Shown here piece by piece: positions 1 through 5,651 of a DNA stretch of 8,415 nt (the first letter of the stretch is position 1; each line of letters begins with the position of its first letter). The stretch covers positions 1 to 8,415 of the forward strand of contig JAKSPR010000115.1 of the NCBI GenBank assembly GCA_024404655.1, written 5' to 3'. The stretch comes from Clostridia bacterium. GTDB taxonomy: Bacteria; Bacillota; Clostridia; Oscillospirales; CAG-272. The notes under the pieces were generated by a model that was not told the DNA's origin, made no database searches, and worked only from the letters and a program-made list of their open reading frames with translations. Position numbers and translations under genes: made by a program.

Positions 1-107
<107 letters not shown>

Positions 108-116
108 TTTTCATAT

Positions 117-192
117 TCCTCCATAGCTCAGTCGGTAGAGCACCTGACTGTTAATCAGGGTGTCACTGGTTCGAGTCCAGTTGGGGGAGCCA
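117..192 (+). tRNA. tRNA-Asn (anticodon GTT), CCA encoded
   Basis: The cloverleaf is complete. The acceptor stem TCCTCCA (117-123) pairs with TGGGGGA (182-188) with one G-U pair. The discriminator is G189 and the genomic CCA is 190-192. The anticodon stem CCTGA/TCAGG encloses the loop CTGTTAA, with anticodon GTT at 150-152 reading AAC/AAU. The T arm is ACTGG-TTCGAGT-CCAGT. There is no intron or variable arm expansion. The gene sits 9 bases after 5S rRNA and just before a terminator, so it is the last gene of the rRNA operon. Confidence 0.98.
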
Positions 193-197
193 AGAAT

Positions 198-226
198 AAA
201 GCACTTGTGAAAACAAGTGCTTTTTT
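198..226 (+). terminator. Intrinsic terminator of the rRNA-tRNA operon
   Basis: GCACTTGT (201-208) and ACAAGTGC (213-220) form a perfect 8-bp stem around a GAAA tetraloop, directly followed by six T (221-226). The three A at 198-200 can extend the stem against the T run. It begins six bases after the tRNA CCA end, as expected for the end of the rRNA operon. Confidence 0.93.
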
Positions 227-228
227 CA

Positions 229-332
229 ATGAAATCCGCCTTTGCAGGCGGATGAAATTCACCTTCATTTTTTCAAATGAAGGTGAGTGAAATCGCTTCG
301 CGGTGAAATTGCGCCTGCGGCGCAGTGTGAAG
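229..332. repeat. Tandem hairpin array with RTGAAAT spacers
   Basis: Four consecutive stem-loops are separated by a near-constant 7-base spacer. Spacers: ATGAAAT 229-235, ATGAAAT 252-258, GTGAAAT 287-293, GTGAAAT 303-309, and a degenerate GTGTGAAG 325-332. Hairpins: TCCGCC/GGCGGA (235-240/247-252), a 12-bp perfect stem (259-270/275-286), CGC/GCG (294-296/300-302) and TGCGCC/GGCGCA (310-315/319-324). The stems differ in sequence while the spacers are conserved, so the unit is a spacer plus any palindrome. No reading frame explains it. From memory, similar hairpin arrays with GTGAAAT or ATTTCAC spacers recur between genes in gut Clostridia, but I cannot verify copy number here. Function is unknown. 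Confidence 0.72.
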
Positions 333-370
333 TTACAATGGGAGAAAACATCGTTGCGAGCACAGCGGAG

Positions 371-418
371 GGGGCGTGATTTAGGGGGAGACCGATCCGC
401 ACCGACTCTCCATGCCCC
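371..418. other. Structured intergenic segment, possible small RNA or repeat fragment
   Basis: GGGGCGTG (371-378) can pair with CATGCCCC (411-418) over 8 bp with one G-U pair. Inside it, GAGA (388-391) can pair with TCTC (407-410). The segment follows a purine-rich stretch (341-374) and is followed 15 bases later by an intrinsic terminator. A short frame at 338-379 (13 codons) lacks a ribosome binding site and I do not call it a gene. The segment may belong to the same mobile or repeated unit as the hairpin array, or be the 3' part of a small RNA. No convincing promoter is visible. Confidence 0.3.
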
Positions 419-433
419 ATATCAAATTACCTT

Positions 434-464
434 GCCTCAGAACGTCAGTTTTTGAGGCTTTTTT
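434..464 (+). terminator. Second intrinsic terminator downstream of the rRNA operon
   Basis: GCCTCA (434-439) pairs with TGAGGC (453-458). AAC/GTT (441-443/448-450) adds an upper stem around a GTCA loop, and six T (459-464) follow. It is oriented on the + strand. It lies about 240 bases after the main rRNA terminator and 63 bases before the next -35 box. It could be a backup terminator or the end of an unrecognised short transcript from the 230-430 region. Confidence 0.75.
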
Positions 465-526
465 CATCCTTCAAAAAACATACACTTTTATCAAAAGTTA
501 ATCAATAAAGATTTACAAAATCCCCA

Positions 527-556
527 TTGAACTGACTGTATCGCGCGGCGTATAAT
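527..556 (+). promoter_or_regulatory. Sigma-A type promoter for the 640-3039 lipoprotein gene
   Basis: The -35 box TTGAAC (527-532) and a perfect -10 TATAAT (551-556) are separated by 18 bases. The expected start near 563 gives a leader of about 77 bases. The preceding 60 bases are A/T rich. They contain a small inverted repeat, ACTTTT-ATC-AAAAGT (484-498), that could be a binding site but is too short to assign. Confidence 0.72.
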
Positions 557-639
557 ATAGATAGTCAAAATATCCGATACCCCGCATTTTCAGAAACACA
601 AAACAGAAATCCAATCAAACGAAGAATGAGGATATTGCA

Positions 640-3039
640 ATGCTGTCTGAACGAATCTTTCTGTTTTTCTGTCTGACGATCTTACTATTTTCTTTTGTAT
701 CCTGTGAGAAAACTTCCTCGTCTCAGGGATTAAATAACCGCACGAACCAGCCGATTGAAAAGACCTCTCTTGTTGTGGATGCAGAGGCGGAAATCTATTA
801 CGAAAACAACTTCCGTTTTCAGATGGTGGAGCCGGACAGCCCAAAGGGGATCGTGATGTACGACAGTACCCGCACGGAGGATCGGCTGTATATGCTGTAT
901 TTCATTCCCGGCGGCAAGTCTTTGACTGCGGCAGAGTATACGCTGGATGGACAGCTTGTCAGAACTCAGACGGTTCATGAAAACGTCGGCGGCAACGCTT
1001 TTGAGATTCTGGATAGCGAAACAGTGCTGGTTGAGCGTATCAAAAACGGGAATATCACGCTTGCTGAGTACGCATGCGACGGCACCCTGTTAAGAGAATC
1101 TGTTGTTATTGATGGCGCGATCCCGGTTGTATCTTCTTATCAGAAGATTTTCCGGCTGGGGGAGGACATGATCTGTCTTACCAATGGTTATGATCTGTAC
1201 ATTTTCTCCGACTGGCAGACGCAGCCGGTCTGTATGGAACTGCCGCTGCTGGCGGAGCGGATCGAACGGTTTTCCGATCATGAGCTGATCGCATGGGGCA
1301 GATACGGAACCTATACAAACAATATCCGCGAGAAATTCCACTGCATTATTCATCTTGACACGATGACCGCAGAGGAATTTTATGTATCGGAGGAAATCGG
1401 GGAGCCGAAGAATCTCTTTGATCACGCCGACTATGCCATGTACGTAAACGGCAGTTTTTATGGCGTCTGCCGCGACGGGCTCTATGTTTCCGAACAGGAA
1501 AATCCCAAGCTGCTTTGCAGTTGGGAGGAATCTTACCTTGTCGGCGAATCAGTCATTATGACGGAGGTGTTATCAGAGGACGTTTTTCTGATTCAGTATA
1601 ACAATATGCTCAATATGGAATCGCGGGAAGGTTTTCTGATGCGCGTGACGGAGCAGAGAACGAAACCCCGTGAAATCGTCACGGCAGCCTCTATCGGACT
1701 TCCCGCACAGGTGCAGAAACTGATTTCTGCAGCGGTTTCCGAATTCAATCAGAGCAGCTATGACTACAGAATCTACTATAAAAATTATAACGATATAGAT
1801 TTCGATACCACAGGCATCCCGTTTTCCAAGATCAATGAGGAACGGGAAAAGGCGGTTCAGGACAGCTTCAAGGCGGATCTGATCAGCGGTATTATCTATG
1901 ACTGCTATTTCATGCCCGATGATTCTCCCAACAGGAAAATGCTTGAGGACAAGAATCTGTTTGCCGATCTGACGCCCTATATAGCGGAAGAAAATCTGTT
2001 TTCCTGTGCCTACAATGCGTATCGCAGCGGCAGCAGCATTTCTGCGGTACCGATCACGATGATTCTTGATACTCTCGTCACCTCGCAGAATATCCTGCCG
2101 TCGACAACGGTTCTTGACTGGCAGAAGCTCTATGATATGGCGGAGGAATTAGGAGCGGGTGAAGCATTGTTCCCGGCAAATCCATACGACAATCTGATCA
2201 TAGCGGGATTTGATCGGTTTGCGGATCATGAGAACAGAACCTGTTCTTTTGATGGCGAGGATTTTGCCCGTTATGCGGATTTTGTCGCCGGGATAGGAAA
2301 CGGAAAATACAGTGATCTGGCCTTATCCGTGGTTCATGAATACACCCATGCGGATAATCACTATTTTGCCGTAGGTGAGATGAATGCAAGAGATCATATC
2401 ACGAAGAAACAGGTGAAATTCTACCCCTTCCGGCTGGCAAATACGGAATCCGTTGCGGCGATGCTGTATACTTTTTCAAGGGAGAATATCAATTACTGCG
2501 GCTATCCTTCCGTGGACGGCGCGGCAGCCATTCTGTCCTCCGACTGCGTATTCTCAATGACTGCGGCGGCGGAATGCAGGGAAGGCGTAAAAGCGCTCCT
2601 TACCTTTTTGACGGGGAAGTATGTGCAGAACAGCACGCTTGCTGCGCACTGCGGACTGCCGGTCACCCCGGAAGCTGTGGACAGAATCTTCCCGCTCGGA
2701 TATTATCATATCATGGTGATGGATTATATCGCGGCCGATTTGGAACTGCAGAAAATCTATCCGGATGCCATGCGGATAATGGTGGAAAGCATCACAGATA
2801 AACCGCTTGATACGGATGAAAAGAATGAGCATTACATCATGGCCTCTGTCCATGTAACAGAAGAAGACCGGGACCGTTTTGTCCGGTTCTTGAACCGCAT
2901 AAAAGCGATCACACCGGATGACGGGGTTTCTCTGGAGATCATGAGAGAAGAACTTTCCTATGTCTCCGCCGGTGTCCGCTCCGGTGCGGAGGCCGGGAAG
3001 ATCCTCCAGAGCCGGATTTATATGTATCTGAATGAATAA
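640..3039 (+). CDS. Lipoprotein with propeller-like N-terminus and ABC-type solute-binding domain
   Basis: A 799-residue exported lipoprotein. Residues 1-21 are a hydrophobic signal peptide ending in a lipobox-like FVSC, so Cys22 would be lipidated and anchor the protein on the outer face of the membrane. Residues ~45-340 are repeating short beta-type segments (patterns such as LAEYACDGTLLRES) that resemble a beta-propeller sensor or binding domain; this is inference. From ~343 the protein follows the extracellular solute-binding family: a helix VQKLISAAVSEFNQSSYDYRI, then DLISGIIYD, FADLTPYI, a TVLDWQKLYDMAEEL segment and a late GLPVTPEAVDRIF motif. The C-terminus, ILQSRIYMYLNE, is typical of the family. 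The start at 640 has AGGA at 629-632 with 7-base spacing and is the only Met before the signal peptide. No permease or ATPase gene adjoins it, so its transporter partner is elsewhere or it acts as a sensor. The substrate is unknown; a sugar or oligosaccharide is only a family-based guess. Confidence 0.8.
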   Translation: MLSERIFLFFCLTILLFSFVSCEKTSSSQGLNNRTNQPIEKTSLVVDAEAEIYYENNFRFQMVEPDSPKGIVMYDSTRTEDRLYMLYFIPGGKSLTAAEYTLDGQLVRTQTVHENVGGNAFEILDSETVLVERIKNGNITLAEYACDGTLLRESVVIDGAIPVVSSYQKIFRLGEDMICLTNGYDLYIFSDWQTQPVCMELPLLAERIERFSDHELIAWGRYGTYTNNIREKFHCIIHLDTMTAEEFYVSEEIGEPKNLFDHADYAMYVNGSFYGVCRDGLYVSEQENPKLLCSWEESYLVGESVIMTEVLSEDVFLIQYNNMLNMESREGFLMRVTEQRTKPREIVTAASIGLPAQVQKLISAAVSEFNQSSYDYRIYYKNYNDIDFDTTGIPFSKINEEREKAVQDSFKADLISGIIYDCYFMPDDSPNRKMLEDKNLFADLTPYIAEENLFSCAYNAYRSGSSISAVPITMILDTLVTSQNILPSTTVLDWQKLYDMAEELGAGEALFPANPYDNLIIAGFDRFADHENRTCSFDGEDFARYADFVAGIGNGKYSDLALSVVHEYTHADNHYFAVGEMNARDHITKKQVKFYPFRLANTESVAAMLYTFSRENINYCGYPSVDGAAAILSSDCVFSMTAAAECREGVKALLTFLTGKYVQNSTLAAHCGLPVTPEAVDRIFPLGYYHIMVMDYIAADLELQKIYPDAMRIMVESITDKPLDTDEKNEHYIMASVHVTEEDRDRFVRFLNRIKAITPDDGVSLEIMREELSYVSAGVRSGAEAGKILQSRIYMYLNE

Positions 3040-3093
3040 CCCATGGCTGAACACGCCATCACCTCTCAATACGACAAATATCACGCACCCCTC

Positions 3094-3122
3094 TTGCCAA
3101 ACGGGCAAAAAAATGGTATAAT
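3094..3122 (+). promoter_or_regulatory. Strong extended -10 promoter of the MATE gene
   Basis: The -35 box TTGCCA (3094-3099) and -10 box TATAAT (3117-3122) are spaced by exactly 17 bases, with an extended -10 TGG at 3114-3116. Transcription should start near 3129, 47 bases before the MATE start codon. The -35 box lies in a small inverted repeat TTGCC-AAACG-GGCAA (3094-3108). Confidence 0.8.
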
Positions 3123-3160
3123 ATTGTTATCACAGCAAACCAAATTGACAGTACCATTTT
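3110..3160. repeat. 9-bp inverted repeat spanning the MATE promoter, candidate operator
   Basis: AAAATGGTA (3110-3118) and TACCATTTT (3152-3160) are perfect inverted copies, 33 bases apart. The left arm covers the extended -10 and the first bases of the -10 box. The right arm lies in the leader just upstream of the Shine-Dalgarno (3164-3169). Placement on both sides of the transcription start suits a repressor that bridges two half-sites, but no regulator gene is present in the window. Confidence 0.4.
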
Positions 3161-3175
3161 CCGAAGGAGCACTGT

Positions 3176-4510
3176 ATGGAGATACGACTTTCTGATCATT
3201 TCACTTACCGCAAACTCATCCGATTTACTCTGCCGTCCATTGGCATGATGATTTTTATGTCCATCTACGGTGTGGTAGACGGGCTGTTCGTTTCCAATTT
3301 CGTCGGCAAGACCGCGTTTGCCTCGGTTAATCTGATCATGCCGTTCAATCAGGTGCTCAGCGGCATGGGCGCGATGCTGGGCGTCGGCGGCAGCGCGCTG
3401 GTTGCAAAGACCCTCGGTGAGGGCGACAAGAAGCGTGCCGGTTGCTATCTCACCATGATGATGTATATGCTCGGCATCATCGGACTTCTGTTTACGGTGC
3501 TGGGCGTTGTCTTTATCCGTCCCGTGTCCTATCTTCTGGGTGCAACGGACGCGATGATCGGTGACTGCGTGCTCTACGGCAGAACCGTGCTTGCGTTCAG
3601 CATTTTCATGCACATGCAGTATCAGTTCCAGAGCTATCTTGTGGTGGCAGAAAAGCCGGGCTTCGGTCTGTTCGTTACGATCCTTGCCGGATGTACCAAC
3701 ATGGTACTGGATGCGCTCCTTGTGGGTGTCTTCCGTCTTGGCATTGTGGGAGCGGCAGTGGCTACGGGAATCAGCCAGTGCGTCGGCGGTATGATCCCGT
3801 TCCCCTGGTTTTTGAGCAAACACAATCATTCTGATCTGCATTTCATCAGAACCCGGCTGGAACTGCGGCCGATCCTCAAAGCCTGCGGCAACGGTGCCTC
3901 GGAGATGCTCTCTTCCATTTCCGGCTCCATCACGGGGATGCTCTATAATCTCCAGCTGATGAAATATGCCGGAGAGGACGGTGTTTCCGCCTACGGTGTC
4001 GTTATGTACGCCACTTTTATTTTTATCGCCGTATTGCTGGGGTATTCCAACGGTTCCTCCCCTATCGTCGGCTATCACTACGGAGCAAAGAATCACGCGG
4101 AGATGAAGAATCTGCTCAAAAAGAGCATGATACTGCAGATCGTCACGGGAGCATCCCTTTCCGGTATCGCATTTCTGTTGGCATGGCCCATTTCCCGGCT
4201 GTTTGTCGGCTATGATGCGGGACTGATGACGATGACCCTGCATGCTTTTCATATCTGCGTTCTGCCGTTCCTTGTCATGGGTGTCGCCATCTATACCTCG
4301 TCTTTCTTCACCGCGCTCAATGACGGTCTTGTGTCCATGGAAATTTCCATGCTCCGTGCGCTTGCTTTCCCGATATTGACGATCACCATTCTCCCGATGC
4401 TGTTCAAGCTGGACGGCGTATGGTTCTCCCTCGTCGGCAGTGAAGTTCTTTCCTGCATTGCGGCTGTGGTGTTCCTCCTTGCAAAGCGGAAGAAGTACCA
4501 TTATATGTAA
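3176..4510 (+). CDS. MATE family efflux transporter (MepA-like)
   Basis: A 444-residue integral membrane protein of the multi-antimicrobial extrusion family. These proteins export cationic drugs, dyes or metabolites in exchange for Na+ or H+. The length is typical, and about twelve hydrophobic segments in two halves (roughly 13-200 and 235-440) match two MatE domains. The N-terminus, LIRFTLPSIGMMIFMSIYGV followed by VDGLFVSNFVG, is a classic MATE TM1. Asp35 there corresponds to the conserved TM1 acidic residue implicated in cation coupling in this family. GIGAMLGVGGSAL-like loops (here GMGAMLGVGGSAL) and the SPIVGYHYGAKN motif near residue 300 are also family hallmarks. The start is fixed by AAGGAG (3164-3169), 6 bases before ATG. 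It has its own promoter and terminator and so is monocistronic. The substrate cannot be read from sequence. Confidence 0.93.
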   Translation: MEIRLSDHFTYRKLIRFTLPSIGMMIFMSIYGVVDGLFVSNFVGKTAFASVNLIMPFNQVLSGMGAMLGVGGSALVAKTLGEGDKKRAGCYLTMMMYMLGIIGLLFTVLGVVFIRPVSYLLGATDAMIGDCVLYGRTVLAFSIFMHMQYQFQSYLVVAEKPGFGLFVTILAGCTNMVLDALLVGVFRLGIVGAAVATGISQCVGGMIPFPWFLSKHNHSDLHFIRTRLELRPILKACGNGASEMLSSISGSITGMLYNLQLMKYAGEDGVSAYGVVMYATFIFIAVLLGYSNGSSPIVGYHYGAKNHAEMKNLLKKSMILQIVTGASLSGIAFLLAWPISRLFVGYDAGLMTMTLHAFHICVLPFLVMGVAIYTSSFFTALNDGLVSMEISMLRALAFPILTITILPMLFKLDGVWFSLVGSEVLSCIAAVVFLLAKRKKYHYM

Positions 4511-4527
4511 ATATGTGCATCAGACAG

Positions 4528-4561
4528 AAGATCTCCGCAGAGACTGGCGGAGATCTTTTTT
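4528..4561 (+). terminator. Intrinsic terminator after the MATE gene
   Basis: AAGATCTCCGC (4528-4538) and GCGGAGATCTT (4547-4557) form an 11-bp perfect stem with an 8-base loop, running into six T (4556-4561). It starts 18 bases after the MATE stop codon and separates the exporter from the cysteine genes. Confidence 0.95.
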
Positions 4562-4565
4562 CGTG

Positions 4566-4606
4566 GGATATGCCGATTGGAGCATTTCACGGGGTACGGC
4601 ATATCC
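4566..4606. repeat. Perfect 10-bp inverted repeat upstream of the cysE promoter
   Basis: GGATATGCCG (4566-4575) and CGGCATATCC (4597-4606) are perfect inverted copies with a 21-base loop. They begin five bases after the MATE terminator and end 47 bases before the cysE -35 box. No T tract follows on either strand, so it is not an intrinsic terminator. It could be an upstream protein binding site for cysE control or a remnant of a small mobile element. Confidence 0.5.
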
Positions 4607-4652
4607 TGTTATTGCACTGTTACCGGATTTTCTTGATAAACACACAAAACCC

Positions 4653-4681
4653 TTGATTTCACGACGTTTTTATGATATACT
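4653..4681 (+). promoter_or_regulatory. Extended -10 promoter of the cysE-cysS unit
   Basis: The -35 box TTGATT (4653-4658) and -10 box TATACT (4676-4681) are 17 bases apart, with an extended -10 TGA (4673-4675). Transcription should start around 4688, about 49 bases before the preferred cysE start. The leader is too short for a T-box, although cysE/cysS operons in Bacillus relatives are often T-box controlled. Confidence 0.72.
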
Positions 4682-4687
4682 AATATA

Positions 4688-4712
4688 TACGGTATCTGAA
4701 TGATACTCCGTA
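4688..4712 (+). promoter_or_regulatory. Hairpin at the predicted 5' end of the cysE transcript
   Basis: TACGG and TATC (4688-4696) pair with GATA and CCGTA (4702-4705, 4708-4712), giving 9 bp with a 2-base bulge and a 5-base loop. It begins at the expected transcription start and ends 9 bases before the Shine-Dalgarno AGAGAGG (4721-4727). A 5'-terminal stem of this kind commonly protects mRNA from decay. It may instead be a DNA operator, since it also reads as an interrupted palindrome. Confidence 0.4.
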
Positions 4713-4736
4713 ATTCTGCAAGAGAGGATGAATGGT

Positions 4737-5567
4737 ATGAAAATTGATCTGGATTTTACTCTGGAACCTGCAAAAGACCTCGTTGATACATTCCGATGGG
4801 GCGCAGGGTATCTGAAAAAGAATATCGCGAAGCTGCCCGTGGCAAGACAGGCGGCGGAGGCCTGTACCGACATCCGTGCGGAGGTACGGACGGTCAGAGA
4901 ACGTGACCCGGCGGCAAAGAGTGATCTGGAAGTCCTCCTGCTCTACTCCGGCCTGCATGCGGTGCTGGCACATAAGGTTTCCCATAAGCTTTATAAAAAA
5001 GGTCATACCTTTGCGGCCCGCGCGGTCAGCCAGGCGGCACGCGCGGTAACGGGAATCGAAATCCATCCCGGCGCGACCATCGGTAAGGGATTCTTCATCG
5101 ACCACGGCGCAGGCGTCGTCATCGGTGAGACCGCGGAGATCGGCGATAACTGCACACTGTATCAGGGCGTGACCCTCGGCGGTACCGGTAAGGATACCGG
5201 CAAGCGTCATCCGACCCTCGGCAATAACGTCATGGTGGGCGCAGGCGCAAAGGTGCTCGGCCCGTTCAAGATCGGTGACAATACGAAGATGGGCGCTAGT
5301 GCCGTTGTTCTGGAGGCCATACACGAAGCCTGTACTGCTGTCGGTATTCCCGCCCGCGTGGTACGCTATAAGAACGAAAAGGTTGCGGTCGATGCCAATA
5401 AGAACCTCGACCATGTCCATATTCCTGACCCCGTTTCCCAGGAGCTCTGCCGCATCCGCGAACAGATGCGCCGTCTGGAAGAAGAATTTGCCCGCGTCAA
5501 AGGCGAAGACGTACAGGAAAACAGTGAAATCAAAAACGAAGAAAAGAATACCGAAGAATCAGTATGA
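4737..5567 (+). CDS. cysE: Serine O-acetyltransferase
   Basis: Makes O-acetyl-L-serine from L-serine and acetyl-CoA, the committed cytoplasmic step of cysteine synthesis. Numbered from Met at 4737 (276 residues), an alpha-helical N-terminal domain (to ~100) is followed by left-handed beta-helix hexapeptide repeats (~106-195). These include IHPGATIGKGFFIDHGAG, VIGETAEIGDN, the VTLGGTGKDTGKRHP loop and MVGAGAKVLG. Asp122-His123 and His158 match the conserved catalytic and substrate residues; the 35-residue His-His spacing equals that of E. coli His158/His193. A charged coiled-coil-like helix (236-256) and an acidic tail (257-276) follow, unlike the Ile-ended tail of E. coli CysE that docks on CysK. 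An in-frame ATG at 4728 directly abuts the GAGAGG site, so I prefer 4737, which has normal spacing. cysS follows in the same transcript. Confidence 0.95.
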   Translation: MKIDLDFTLEPAKDLVDTFRWGAGYLKKNIAKLPVARQAAEACTDIRAEVRTVRERDPAAKSDLEVLLLYSGLHAVLAHKVSHKLYKKGHTFAARAVSQAARAVTGIEIHPGATIGKGFFIDHGAGVVIGETAEIGDNCTLYQGVTLGGTGKDTGKRHPTLGNNVMVGAGAKVLGPFKIGDNTKMGASAVVLEAIHEACTAVGIPARVVRYKNEKVAVDANKNLDHVHIPDPVSQELCRIREQMRRLEEEFARVKGEDVQENSEIKNEEKNTEESV

Positions 5568-5647
5568 AAACAGGATCTCAGACAGGAGTTCTGTGCTTTT
5601 GTCGGCACCGCCTGAAACTCCGTTGTTATCGAAAGGAACGGTCATAA
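5564..5647 (+). CDS. Candidate 27-residue Cys-containing peptide between cysE and cysS
   Basis: A small frame starts at ATG 5564, overlapping the cysE TGA as ATGA, and ends at TAA 5645-5647, four bases before the cysS ATG. It fills the whole cysE-cysS gap. The 27-residue product is basic and carries Cys at positions 11, 13 and 21 (codons 5594, 5600, 5624), about 11% Cys. There is no good Shine-Dalgarno before it, so it would depend on ribosomes terminating cysE. Cysteine-rich leader peptides that sense Cys-tRNA charging are known in actinobacteria; an internal one between a cysteine biosynthesis gene and the cysteinyl-tRNA synthetase would make sense. Three Cys codons in 27 could be chance, and the high Arg content is also common in non-coding frames. 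It may simply be untranslated spacer. Confidence 0.3.
   Translation: MKTGSQTGVLCFCRHRLKLRCYRKERS
5585..5641 (+). promoter_or_regulatory. Two competing stems in front of cysS
   Basis: Stem A pairs GGAGTT (5585-5590) with AACTCC (5616-5621) and encloses GTGC/GCAC (5593-5596/5605-5608). Stem C pairs CCGTT (5620-5624) with AACGG (5637-5641) and places AAAGGA (5632-5637), the only Shine-Dalgarno-like site for cysS, in its loop and 3' arm. Bases 5620-5621 are shared, so the stems conflict. Two Cys codons of the small frame lie inside stem A and the third starts in stem C. This allows ribosome position to choose the fold, but both stems are short and this is inference. Confidence 0.25.
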
Positions 5648-5651
5648 TAAG

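Noticed and set aside
229..332. CRISPR array interpretation of the RTGAAAT repeats
   Set aside because: The repeated unit is only seven bases, the intervening sequences are palindromes of uneven length, and there are no cas genes.
338..379. 13-codon frame in the intergenic region after the rRNA operon
   Set aside because: There is no Shine-Dalgarno, it is very short, and it lies in purine-rich structured DNA. Chance is sufficient.
3043..3059. ATGGC/GCCAT hairpin just after the lipoprotein gene stop as a terminator
   Set aside because: The stem is only five pairs and no T tract follows. I see no clear intrinsic terminator for this gene.
3145..3150. Perfect TTGACA as a second -35 box for the MATE gene
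   Set aside because: The matching -10 position would fall on the Shine-Dalgarno and start codon, with no TATAAT-like sequence there.
3059..4501. 480-codon open frame on the minus strand opposite the MATE gene
   Set aside because: It is exactly antisense to a clear membrane protein gene. Its product is a His/Arg/Glu-rich hydrophilic sequence with no recognisable domain, as expected from reading hydrophobic codons backwards, and it has no promoter of its own.
4728..4730. Upstream ATG of cysE as the start codon
   Set aside because: It directly abuts the GAGAGG Shine-Dalgarno with no spacing. The in-frame ATG at 4737 has 8-9 bases and gives the natural N-terminus MKIDLDF.
4700..4747. 15-codon frame overlapping the cysE start
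   Set aside because: Its ATG lies in the leader hairpin, there is no ribosome binding site, it has no Cys codons, and it overlaps cysE out of frame.
4680..5420. 246-codon minus-strand frame opposite cysE
   Set aside because: It is antisense to a well-conserved enzyme; no domain is recognisable and it is explained by codon bias.
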